Of a DNA stretch of 51,816 nt, positions 35,881 to 43,382 are shown piece by piece; position 1 is the stretch's first letter, and each line of letters opens with the position of its first letter. The stretch comes from Myxococcota bacterium (GTDB taxonomy: Bacteria; Myxococcota_A; Polyangia; JAAYKL01). Location: positions 1 through 51,816 of the forward strand of contig JANQET010000004.1 in the NCBI GenBank assembly GCA_028278265.1, given 5' to 3'. Under the pieces are notes generated by a model that searched no databases, was not told the origin of the DNA, and was given only the letters and a program-made list of their open reading frames with translations. A program made the translations under genes and the position numbers.

Positions 35881-35896
35881 GGCGCGAATCCGCGCC
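35881..35896. terminator. GC-rich hairpin
   Basis: GGCGCG-AATC-CGCGCC forms a perfect 6-bp stem with a 4-nt loop, 160 bp after the end of the MFS/acyltransferase gene. No U-tract follows; a terminator is possible but unproven. Confidence 0.3.
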
Positions 35897-35911
35897 ACCA
35901 TAGATAGCTAA

Positions 35912-35937
35912 CCTGAACTAGTTCAGGCTAATCCTGA
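35912..35937. promoter_or_regulatory. Three phased half-sites (perfect 16-bp palindrome plus a third arm)
   Basis: CCTGAACTAGTTCAGG (35912-35927) is a perfect palindrome, and CCTGA recurs at 35933-35937. The CCTGA / TCAGG / CCTGA arms are spaced about 10-11 bp, one helical turn. The middle arm can pair with either neighbour, giving two alternative hairpins. Confidence 0.4.
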
Positions 35938-36189
35938 CATCGGAAAACGGTTTATTTCTCTTCATTCAATATTGCAATCCCGTGACTGGCTGGTATCAAT
36001 GAGTCTCACGCAGGGTCAGGCGTACTGACAGTAACGCGACGTCATCTACGATTTTTATCCTTTCCAAATTCATCCTCTATTCGTCATTGTTTCCAGCGAT
36101 ATCAGATCAATTTTGAATACTCATCATTTGAAAAGAGGTCATAGCGAAGCTGCTTGATCCGCTGGGAATGGCACAGTTGACACAGTTAG

Positions 36190-36216
36190 TTGATTTTTTC
36201 TTTTCAAAAAAATCAA
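36190..36216. repeat. AT-rich inverted repeat
   Basis: TTGATTTTTT (36190-36199) pairs with AAAAAATCAA (36207-36216) around a 7-nt loop. It is probably a regulatory or structural element upstream of the CapA-like gene. Confidence 0.4.
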
Positions 36217-36238
36217 TAGGTTAGTGAAGTCGCGCTCT

Positions 36239-36254
36239 TGGCCTACTTTCTGCA
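36239..36254 (+). promoter_or_regulatory. Weak sigma-54-like box upstream of the CapA-like gene
   Basis: TGGCCTACTTTCTGCA has the GG and GC at the right spacing but two mismatches in the -24 box and one in the -12 box. The start would lie about 80 nt before ATG 36345. Confidence 0.3.
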
Positions 36255-36344
36255 TGAGTAGCTGTTTTTGAGAAAAGACATCTGTAGAACTAAGGAACCA
36301 CATAACGACATACACAACAATTAGGATTAGCCGTAGGAAGGACA

Positions 36345-37535
36345 ATGATTTTTAAGAAAAGAGAATTGGTGCTTGTCGGAACTGCTATTTTGGGCTTGGC
36401 ACTGGCAACGACTAAGGTATGGACAGCGGACACCGCTGTTGAGAGGGCTGGTAGGAAAAATGATCCCCAGTCTCAAAGGCAATCCCAAGGAAGTCAGAAT
36501 GAATCCCCAAAAACGAGGAAGGACGATTGCCAAGACGCGCTCTGTGTGACACTGGTTGGTGAGTTGTCCATCAAGAACGATCGAACAAAAAAAAAGAGTC
36601 GCCGTGATTCTTCCGATAGCAATTTCAGCCATTTATTTAGACATTTCGAGTCATTTCTCGGATCGTCGGACGTCGTGTTTGCCGGACTCAGGACATCGTC
36701 GCAGCAGGCCTCCTACGACGTAGGCGCGATGTCCACACTGGGTGTCAACGCGGTATCGCTCGCAAATGATCACAGTATGAATATCGGCCATCAGGGACTC
36801 GTGCAGACCACCCGAGAACTAGATACCGCGGGGATTAATTGGTTCGGCATCTCAAATGCCAGTAAATCACCGTATGAGCCCTTTCGTTGGCAACGATCGA
36901 TAAACGGAAAGCTATTCAAATTGGCCATTTTCGGCGTTTCTAGAAAAACAAAAATGCGCCGATCGCCGTCTCCGCCTTCTCCGGACTGGCAACTGGCCGC
37001 TTATGAAGACGGAAATCCGACAGAGCAGATAAGAACCCTTCGCGCTGAGGACCCTGATGTCTTCGTCGTGGTATATCCCTATTGGGGACGCATCTATCGG
37101 CGGGCAAGCATCTATCAACAAGATAAAGCGCGGGAGTGGATTGACGCCGGAGCTGATTTGGTGGTCGGCTATGGGACACATATGATACAGACCGCGAGCA
37201 AATACAAAGGCAAGTGGATTGTCTACGGAATGGGAGACTTTTTTGTTGACTCTCTCAAATCCCAAAAGATGCGAAGGGATACGGTACCCTACCACGCAGC
37301 GTTGAGGTTGGTAGTCGAGGAGCGCAAGGGCAGGCTGAAAACTGCTCTGCGCTTGTATCCGTTTTATCTCAATCGCCAAAAAAGCGGTGATCAACTGCAG
37401 TTTCTGGATGCCAAGCAGTTTGGCGAAGCCTACTGGCGCTATTTGACCAAAGGCAAGACCGAATTCAATCGAAAGATCAAACAAAAATTAATGCCGGGCA
37501 CCGATTACCACGGTAGATTCATCACCCTTAAATAA
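36345..37535 (+). CDS. CapA-family (PGA_cap) metallophosphoesterase-like secreted protein
   Basis: A 396-residue protein with a signal peptide (LVLVGTAILGLALATTKVWTA) after ATG 36345, preceded by AGGAAGGAC. A Gln/Ser/Lys-rich linker follows. From about residue 70 the CapA fold is visible: GELSI, DVVFAGL, NAVSLANDHSMNIGHQGLVQ (family form NNHxxDxG; here ND-H-xx-N, so the Asp is Asn), VVVYPYWGRIY and GADLVVGYGTHMIQT, then IVYGMGDFF. CapA proteins take part in poly-gamma-glutamate or related polymer export and are related to calcineurin-like phosphoesterases. The altered ligands suggest reduced or changed activity. It is followed 13 bp later by the spermidine-synthase-like gene in one operon. 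Confidence 0.78.
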   Translation: MIFKKRELVLVGTAILGLALATTKVWTADTAVERAGRKNDPQSQRQSQGSQNESPKTRKDDCQDALCVTLVGELSIKNDRTKKKSRRDSSDSNFSHLFRHFESFLGSSDVVFAGLRTSSQQASYDVGAMSTLGVNAVSLANDHSMNIGHQGLVQTTRELDTAGINWFGISNASKSPYEPFRWQRSINGKLFKLAIFGVSRKTKMRRSPSPPSPDWQLAAYEDGNPTEQIRTLRAEDPDVFVVVYPYWGRIYRRASIYQQDKAREWIDAGADLVVGYGTHMIQTASKYKGKWIVYGMGDFFVDSLKSQKMRRDTVPYHAALRLVVEERKGRLKTALRLYPFYLNRQKSGDQLQFLDAKQFGEAYWRYLTKGKTEFNRKIKQKLMPGTDYHGRFITLK

Positions 37536-37548
37536 CGAAGGAATCGAG

Positions 37549-39903
37549 ATGATATTCAAACCTGCACGCTTCTTGTTGGTTACCGTATGCGCAGCGATTG
37601 TGCTGCTGGTCGAAACAGTTCTATTTCATTTGACCTCCTATATTCACGACTTTTTTATCGCGGTCTGTGTGATTGGCTATGCAGTCTTGGGGCTCGGTCT
37701 CGGTGCGTTTGCTGCCAGTACAATAAAATGGCGAGATTCCGTCGTGTTTCTGTTTTGTGCAGTCGGCTCAACGGTGAGCCTCTACGCCGTGTCTCTCGTG
37801 TTTATTTGGTACCCGACAGTGTGGCTGATCGCGATAGCAGTGGCCATGTGCGTCTTCTTTCCCACTATTTACATTGCTGTACTATTTCGAAACCATCCTG
37901 GGGGCAGGGTCTATTTCTACGATATGACCGGCGCCTTCCTAGGGATTGTGGCCACGGTAGCATTCTACGAATTCATGATGAGCGAATCGATCATCTTACT
38001 TTTGGTTTGTCTGATTCCACTCGTCGGGTTGATCGTATCACTGAGATCAAAAGAGCTGACAGCGGGATTCAAGATAGGCGCCACCTCGGTCACTGCGCTC
38101 CTGATCACTCTCGGAGCAACGCTGTTTTCGATTCAGCTGGCGACTGGTTATTTTAATATTTTTAATCTGTTTGATCGCAACAATACCTTCATTGACGAGC
38201 CCATCGAGGGGGAGGATTCACGTAATCCACAGAAAATTCTACTCCGCTACGAACCCCAGTGGCATCGCGCCAGCTACGACGGCCTCGCAGGGAGAGTCGA
38301 CATCGTCAAAGCGCCCAACAAAGACCTCCATGTCACCAGTATGCAGGGCTATCCGAACGATCATTTCAAGCCCAAGCGTCACAAGGATTACGCGTTCTAT
38401 CAGAAGAGAGGCATCGATTGGCCCAGCCGTGATCCGCGAGTGTTTTATGGGCTGAAAAAGGAGCCGAAGATATACATTGTCGGCTCGTCCGCACGCGGCA
38501 TCATTGAGACGGTGAAAAAAATAACCAAACCTGAAAAGATTTTTCCCGTTGAGATCTTGCCCGGAATTATTGAGGTGATGACCAAGGATTTCTGGGAAGA
38601 GAGCGGCAGGGCATACGAAGGACTGAAACCAACCATCGGAAATGCTATCTCTCTTTTAAAAACGTTGGACGGGAAATTCGATCTCATAACGATGATCAAC
38701 ACCCATTCGGGACCGAATATCGGCTACCCTTCCGGGCCGGACTACCTGCACACTCGTGAACACTACGATATGTATTTTGACCACTTGTCCAACGAAGGCT
38801 GCATCCTATTTGAAGAGCGCCCCTACAATCGAAGCGGAGAACTGGGAATTTACCGGATGATGAACACGGCTTGGCACACCTTGAAGGATCGCGGCGCAAA
38901 AAATCCGTCAAAACATTTTCTTATCTGGGAATGGATGTCCGGTCGATGGGGTCCCAATATTATTCATGATTACGACGAAAAACGAAAACGATACCGCGGA
39001 GGAGCCTCCTGGTACGTGGGAATGATTGTGAGCAAGAAACCGCTTCAGGGCAAACTCAAAAAGAGGGTGCTCAAATGGTATCACGAAGCAGTCGGCACCG
39101 TGCGGGTGGCCTATTTGGATGAATACCTGGAGCATGGCGAATTCTCAGATGTAATGAACATGATCGAAACAGGTGATTTTTCTGAATTGAAAAAAGAGGG
39201 TTTTGATGACTCTATAGTAACGGACGATCGCCCATTCCCATCGCTGTCACGAGTGAGTCAGCCGCGGGTCGCCCGATTGCTCCAATCCAGTACCGCTTTA
39301 TTCATCGTGCTGAGTGTTGTCTTTGGCATCGGCATCTTCCGAAAAGAAAACAAGGGGCGAGCCACTATATTGAGCACCTACAATATTTTGATCGGGTTGG
39401 GGTACTTTCTTATCGAAATTATGCTGATACAGGTCTACCAAAACATCTTTGTGTCACCTTCTTGGTCATTGATTTTGGTGTTGGGGGTGCTGCTGTTGAG
39501 CTCTGCGATAGGGGGGTTGTTTTGCGAGCAGATCAATCTCTGGTTGGTGACGCTTTTGCTGGTCCCCACCGCATTGGCCGCTGTCTATTTACCGCAGCTG
39601 CTGCTCTACACGGATCTGCCGTTGATCCTGTGCAAGATTGTCGGCACTTGTCTGATTTTCGCCACGGGTTTTTTGATGGGATTTTACTTTCCGCGCGGTT
39701 TGCGAATGGCTGACCGGTGGCACATGCGCAGCAAGATTCCGCACGTATTCGCCATCAACTCTGTTGCCGGTTCCTTTGCCGTCGTCTTGGCCTTGTTTTT
39801 AGGCATCAAAATCGGCTACCAGGCGACAATCTTTGCGGCCATCGCCACATACAGCGTCGCCGGTCTCGTTGGAAATATCCGCAGGCCAGCATCCGAAGGG
39901 TAA
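37549..39903 (+). CDS. Membrane protein with central spermidine-synthase-like (SAM-fold) domain
   Basis: A 784-residue protein with three parts. Residues 1-215 carry about seven membrane helices; 230-560 form a soluble domain; 570-780 carry another seven helices. The middle looks like a polyamine aminopropyltransferase: PKIYIVGSSARGIIETVKK fits motif I (a Gly-rich loop), followed by FPVEILPGIIEVMTKDFWEE (the acidic ribose-binding strand) and FDLITMINTHSGPNIGYPSG. The Gly-rich loop is degenerate (GSSARG instead of GxGxG), so methyl or aminopropyl transfer is doubtful. Membrane-bound SpeE-like proteins of unknown substrate are common in environmental bacteria. It is co-transcribed with the CapA-like gene and ends 60 bp before the convergent tri-domain lipoprotein. 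Confidence 0.72.
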   Translation: MIFKPARFLLVTVCAAIVLLVETVLFHLTSYIHDFFIAVCVIGYAVLGLGLGAFAASTIKWRDSVVFLFCAVGSTVSLYAVSLVFIWYPTVWLIAIAVAMCVFFPTIYIAVLFRNHPGGRVYFYDMTGAFLGIVATVAFYEFMMSESIILLLVCLIPLVGLIVSLRSKELTAGFKIGATSVTALLITLGATLFSIQLATGYFNIFNLFDRNNTFIDEPIEGEDSRNPQKILLRYEPQWHRASYDGLAGRVDIVKAPNKDLHVTSMQGYPNDHFKPKRHKDYAFYQKRGIDWPSRDPRVFYGLKKEPKIYIVGSSARGIIETVKKITKPEKIFPVEILPGIIEVMTKDFWEESGRAYEGLKPTIGNAISLLKTLDGKFDLITMINTHSGPNIGYPSGPDYLHTREHYDMYFDHLSNEGCILFEERPYNRSGELGIYRMMNTAWHTLKDRGAKNPSKHFLIWEWMSGRWGPNIIHDYDEKRKRYRGGASWYVGMIVSKKPLQGKLKKRVLKWYHEAVGTVRVAYLDEYLEHGEFSDVMNMIETGDFSELKKEGFDDSIVTDDRPFPSLSRVSQPRVARLLQSSTALFIVLSVVFGIGIFRKENKGRATILSTYNILIGLGYFLIEIMLIQVYQNIFVSPSWSLILVLGVLLLSSAIGGLFCEQINLWLVTLLLVPTALAAVYLPQLLLYTDLPLILCKIVGTCLIFATGFLMGFYFPRGLRMADRWHMRSKIPHVFAINSVAGSFAVVLALFLGIKIGYQATIFAAIATYSVAGLVGNIRRPASEG

Positions 39904-39934
39904 CGCTTGAGTCTCACGGATCTGAGGGAGCCGG

Positions 39935-39950
39935 GGGAGGGCAACCTCCC
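39935..39950. terminator. Putative bidirectional terminator hairpin
   Basis: GGGAGG-GCAA-CCTCCC forms a 6-bp GC stem with a GNRA-type loop, placed between two convergent genes. The flanks extend the pairing (GATCTGAGGGAG with CTCCCTCGATC). There is no clear U-tract. Confidence 0.4.
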
Positions 39951-39963
39951 TCGATCAGTCGAG

Positions 39964-42900
39964 TTATTTACCAAAAAGGGATATAAAATTTTGGCCGGCA
40001 ATGGAATCGATGACCGCCGCCGGAAGTGATAATCCGGTCTTAACGGGCTCCCGGGTGTATTCGTAACCTCCCCATTCCGAGATGTGTCCTTGGTCGAGAA
40101 TCGGCAAATGATAATTTTCGTATTCAAGCGCATGTCTCAAGGCGCGAAGCAATCGCCCCTGGGAACGCCACGTGAGTTTCTTCTTGTGGCAAGCGGCACC
40201 GGTGGCCAGGAGCACACGCTTTTCAAACGATCGAAAAAATTTTCGCCACCCCTCGATGTCTCGCTCGAGAGCAGTGAAGAACTTGCCAAAATACAGTTCA
40301 TTGATCGCCGAGGTATCAACGTAGAGATGACGATATTGGCGAAGCAAGGTAGACAGTTTTTCACGCTGCTCGAGAAGTGCGGGAATTCCAGATAGCAGAA
40401 TCTCGGTCCCCTGTGACATGTCGACGAGGTGCTTAACGAGTGAAAGTGAAGCGGGACGCTGAACGACGAGCTGAATCGGTTTTTCGGCCTCCAGAGCGGT
40501 TTTCATCAGTGTCACAGCGTCGTCCCGATCGCTATCAAGCAGCAAGCGAACAGCATCATACTCACCTGCCGGCAGCGTGCGTAAAGGCAAGAGGGGTATG
40601 GCGATTTTAAGTCCCTTGGCAGCAATGTGATTGCGTTTCGTGCGGGCGTTTTCCAATATTTCCAATGCGTTTTGAGTTGTTCCGGCCTGCTGAGCGCTTT
40701 CATAAGTCAGGCCAATCAATTGCCCGGTGAGTCCCAATTTGCGCTGCACATCGAGCGGACCACTGACACGCTTGGCAGAGCTCAACTCGATGCATGAATC
40801 CGCAAACTGTTGAAGAGGTCTTTGGGGCGCGAGTCCCTCCCTCGAGGCGAGGCGAACGCGATCCATTGTTTGCGCAGCGTTCGCTGGTTTGCTGAGGCTC
40901 AGCGCGCCGTTGTTTTGTTCAACCGGGATCAGTCGAACCTGCAACGCTTGCTTGTGATAGAGGGTTACGCGCATGATCAAGGCCCGCTCGGTCATCTTTC
41001 GTCTGGGTCTGGTTGTCGGAGGATGTCTGAACAGAAAATTGCCCAAACCGTATGAGACAAACGCGCCTCGATAGACCTCGGATCCCATGGGCATGTGAGC
41101 GTGCACCCCCACGGCGCCGATCGCTCCGGCATCGATCGCCGCGTGAGCGTAGCGCACCATATCATTCCAAGGAAATGGCGAAAACTCGTAGCCCCCTTGG
41201 TAAGTGAAGAAAAATACATCTGAGCTGTTTTGTGCGGCCTTTATCGAGCGTAAAAAATTATCATTCCCCCGCAGTAACGGTCCGGGTTTTTCCTTGCTTG
41301 CACCGGAGCGAGTACTGTTGAGACGATTGAGACCGGTAAACCCTATTTTCAATCCTCTAATCTCGATGACTGCAGGCGTCAGTGCGTCGGCCAGATTTCT
41401 ACCCCCGCCGTAATAGGGATACTTTAACTCGTTGTACCAATCTATTGTCTCACTCAACCGTTTGCTACCGAAGTCTCTAACGTGGTTTCCCGTAAGCTCG
41501 ATGACGTCCGTGCCCAAGCGGTCGATCGCTTTTTGCCAGTGAGGCTCGTAGCAAAAACGCCATTTCTTGAGATTTTGCCGGCAGCCTTCCAGTTTCACAT
41601 TTTCAATCGATAAATGTGCAATGTCTGCTGTCTGGCTGATGGCGGCTACACCAACAACGGCTTGTTCAGGACTCACCGTTGGCTTTTCGAGCATCCCCGG
41701 GCCGAGAAGTGAACCACCGGTAAATTGCACAGTTCTCAGCTCAAATGGATCAAATCGAGCATCAGCTAGATCGGCATCTTTTACATCAACCACCGGGAAT
41801 AGCAGCGGGTACTTTGAAAAATATGCCGCCCGAGTCGCCTGGCCCGCCTCTGCACAACGTCCAATCCCGCTATCCATTACATCAACGCCGTTAACGGGGA
41901 GTGCCCGCAGACGGCTATCCATCTCACTGAAGGGTAAAATTCCCACGGCTTTTGGAGTTTGTGACAAGTAGTCCTTCAGCGATGATACCTTTTCAAACAA
42001 TTTGATTTTTTCACTCGTCAATGAAAAGATCGAGGCAACCCGTCCGGCGAACTTCGGCGTAGTGGCGAAGTGGTGCGGACCGCTATTAGCACCAGCCTGG
42101 TATTCTGTAAACGGCGACAATGTTGCAACCGCCGCCGCGGCGAGTACAAAATGCCGGCCATTGTCGTCAAGTCTCGCTGATCCCGGCAGGCGATGGAGCA
42201 CGGTGTCTAAATCATCTTTTTCTGTGCGGATAGTTTTTCCGGTGAGGAGTTTATTAGCGTTGTCCACATATATTTTCTTGAGCACCTTTTCTGGCAGCGC
42301 GAGCCCATTCAAGGTCCCCTCATAGATTTTGGAACGGCCTCTTACGCGGTGGTGAAACATGTCAAACTCAAGAAATTTTCGGTACTCCTGAAGAGAGTTG
42401 GTCGCCCAGGCGACGGTGCGGTGCTTGCGGTTTGTGGAAAATACAATATCGGTCCCAAACACAATTTGGTTTGCGTGCTTGATGAAGATGTCGCGAATTC
42501 GATCTCGAGACTTGGATAGACGGGTGAGATTGGCGTGCATCCACCCCTCAAAACCAAAACTCATGTCGGTCAGAAGATTGGGATACTTCCTCAAGGTCTG
42601 CGCCAACCGGTCTAGCTGATTGGGTTTGGTCTGGACGAGCAAATGGGGACAAATCCATGGTATCGAGGGATAATCGCGGATCAAATTCAAGAATTCATCC
42701 AAATGGGGAGGATCCACGTGTATCAGGATCGGAACGCCATGCAGTGCGCAAAAGCGCCAGAAGGGCCGCAGCCTGTCATCGGAAAGAGGCATGGTGCGGT
42801 ACTTGTTGGCAGTACCGTTGTATAGTTTGACGCCGCTGGCACCTCTTTCAATATAGTCGATAAGTGTGGCAACTGGATCGTCCTCAAGGCCGTTAATCAA

Positions 42901-43269
42901 GGCAAACATCGAAAACCGATCCGGGTGTTTTTTCACCACCCTGAGCAGCAGCTCGTTGTTCGCAGCGGCACCTGAGAAATCCGGCTTTTTTCTACCGTAC
43001 ATTAGAGACTCATAACACCCGAGCAAGTTCATCTTGGCGATACCCGCGTTGTCCATCGCCCGAAGCATCAGCTCTGCAGCTTTTTCGCTATTGATATGGT
43101 CGTGAATCGAGGTCAGTCCCTCGAATTGGAGTAATTCGTCTCTTCCTGAAAACCGGTCCGGCTGCTTTTGAGGCGTAGCGTCTTTTTCACCATTGGCGGC
43201 ACATGAAGGTACCAGGGTGCCCACAGAGGCGGCCATGGTGAGTTTGACGAAATCGCGTCTTTTGAGCAT
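39964..43269 (-). CDS. Tat-exported tri-domain lipoprotein: amidohydrolase, CapA-like domain, degenerate amidohydrolase
   Basis: An 1101-residue protein. ATG 43269 gives a Tat signal (RRDFVK at residues 4-9) and a lipobox-like LVPSC (Cys 23). Domain 1 (about 45-345) is an amidohydrolase barrel: HDH at 56-58, His 184 (LIHVDPP), His 209 (CPHLL) and Asp 274 (VFGTD). Region 365-525 resembles the substrate-binding-protein-like part preceding CapA domains. Domain 2 (about 535-790) is CapA-like: LTGNHVRDFG (595-599), VGVHAHMPMG and VSYGLGNFLF. Domain 3 (about 881-1101) copies domain 1's second half with every visible ligand lost: VVQRPA for IHVDPP, SGIP for CPHL, ATGAA for GTDIV. A start at 43326 is possible but hides the Tat signal. 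Confidence 0.75.
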   Translation of the reverse strand: MLKRRDFVKLTMAASVGTLVPSCAANGEKDATPQKQPDRFSGRDELLQFEGLTSIHDHINSEKAAELMLRAMDNAGIAKMNLLGCYESLMYGRKKPDFSGAAANNELLLRVVKKHPDRFSMFALINGLEDDPVATLIDYIERGASGVKLYNGTANKYRTMPLSDDRLRPFWRFCALHGVPILIHVDPPHLDEFLNLIRDYPSIPWICPHLLVQTKPNQLDRLAQTLRKYPNLLTDMSFGFEGWMHANLTRLSKSRDRIRDIFIKHANQIVFGTDIVFSTNRKHRTVAWATNSLQEYRKFLEFDMFHHRVRGRSKIYEGTLNGLALPEKVLKKIYVDNANKLLTGKTIRTEKDDLDTVLHRLPGSARLDDNGRHFVLAAAAVATLSPFTEYQAGANSGPHHFATTPKFAGRVASIFSLTSEKIKLFEKVSSLKDYLSQTPKAVGILPFSEMDSRLRALPVNGVDVMDSGIGRCAEAGQATRAAYFSKYPLLFPVVDVKDADLADARFDPFELRTVQFTGGSLLGPGMLEKPTVSPEQAVVGVAAISQTADIAHLSIENVKLEGCRQNLKKWRFCYEPHWQKAIDRLGTDVIELTGNHVRDFGSKRLSETIDWYNELKYPYYGGGRNLADALTPAVIEIRGLKIGFTGLNRLNSTRSGASKEKPGPLLRGNDNFLRSIKAAQNSSDVFFFTYQGGYEFSPFPWNDMVRYAHAAIDAGAIGAVGVHAHMPMGSEVYRGAFVSYGLGNFLFRHPPTTRPRRKMTERALIMRVTLYHKQALQVRLIPVEQNNGALSLSKPANAAQTMDRVRLASREGLAPQRPLQQFADSCIELSSAKRVSGPLDVQRKLGLTGQLIGLTYESAQQAGTTQNALEILENARTKRNHIAAKGLKIAIPLLPLRTLPAGEYDAVRLLLDSDRDDAVTLMKTALEAEKPIQLVVQRPASLSLVKHLVDMSQGTEILLSGIPALLEQREKLSTLLRQYRHLYVDTSAINELYFGKFFTALERDIEGWRKFFRSFEKRVLLATGAACHKKKLTWRSQGRLLRALRHALEYENYHLPILDQGHISEWGGYEYTREPVKTGLSLPAAVIDSIAGQNFISLFGK

Positions 43270-43382
43270 TTTGGGCCTTTTTCTCCGATAAGGTGTCAAC
43301 GTTGACTTTGCCGTTTCAATCGCCATTGATCAACTACTTAACCCACGGATGTCTCTGATCGTTTTTGGAATATAGAGGTATA

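Larger units (their letters stand above)
35721..36344. other. Non-coding stretch (624 bp) with inverted repeats
   Basis: No gene is convincing here; a short minus-strand frame at 36139-36345 has no ribosome site or homology. Visible elements are a perfect hairpin GGCGCG-AATC-CGCGCC (35881-35896), a three-half-site region (35912-35937), an AT-rich inverted repeat (36190-36216) and a weak sigma-54-like box (36239-36254). A small RNA or long leader cannot be excluded. Confidence 0.5.

Noticed and set aside
36139..36345. 68-residue minus-strand frame before the CapA-like gene
   Set aside because: No ribosome site or homology, and it overlaps the leader of the plus-strand gene.
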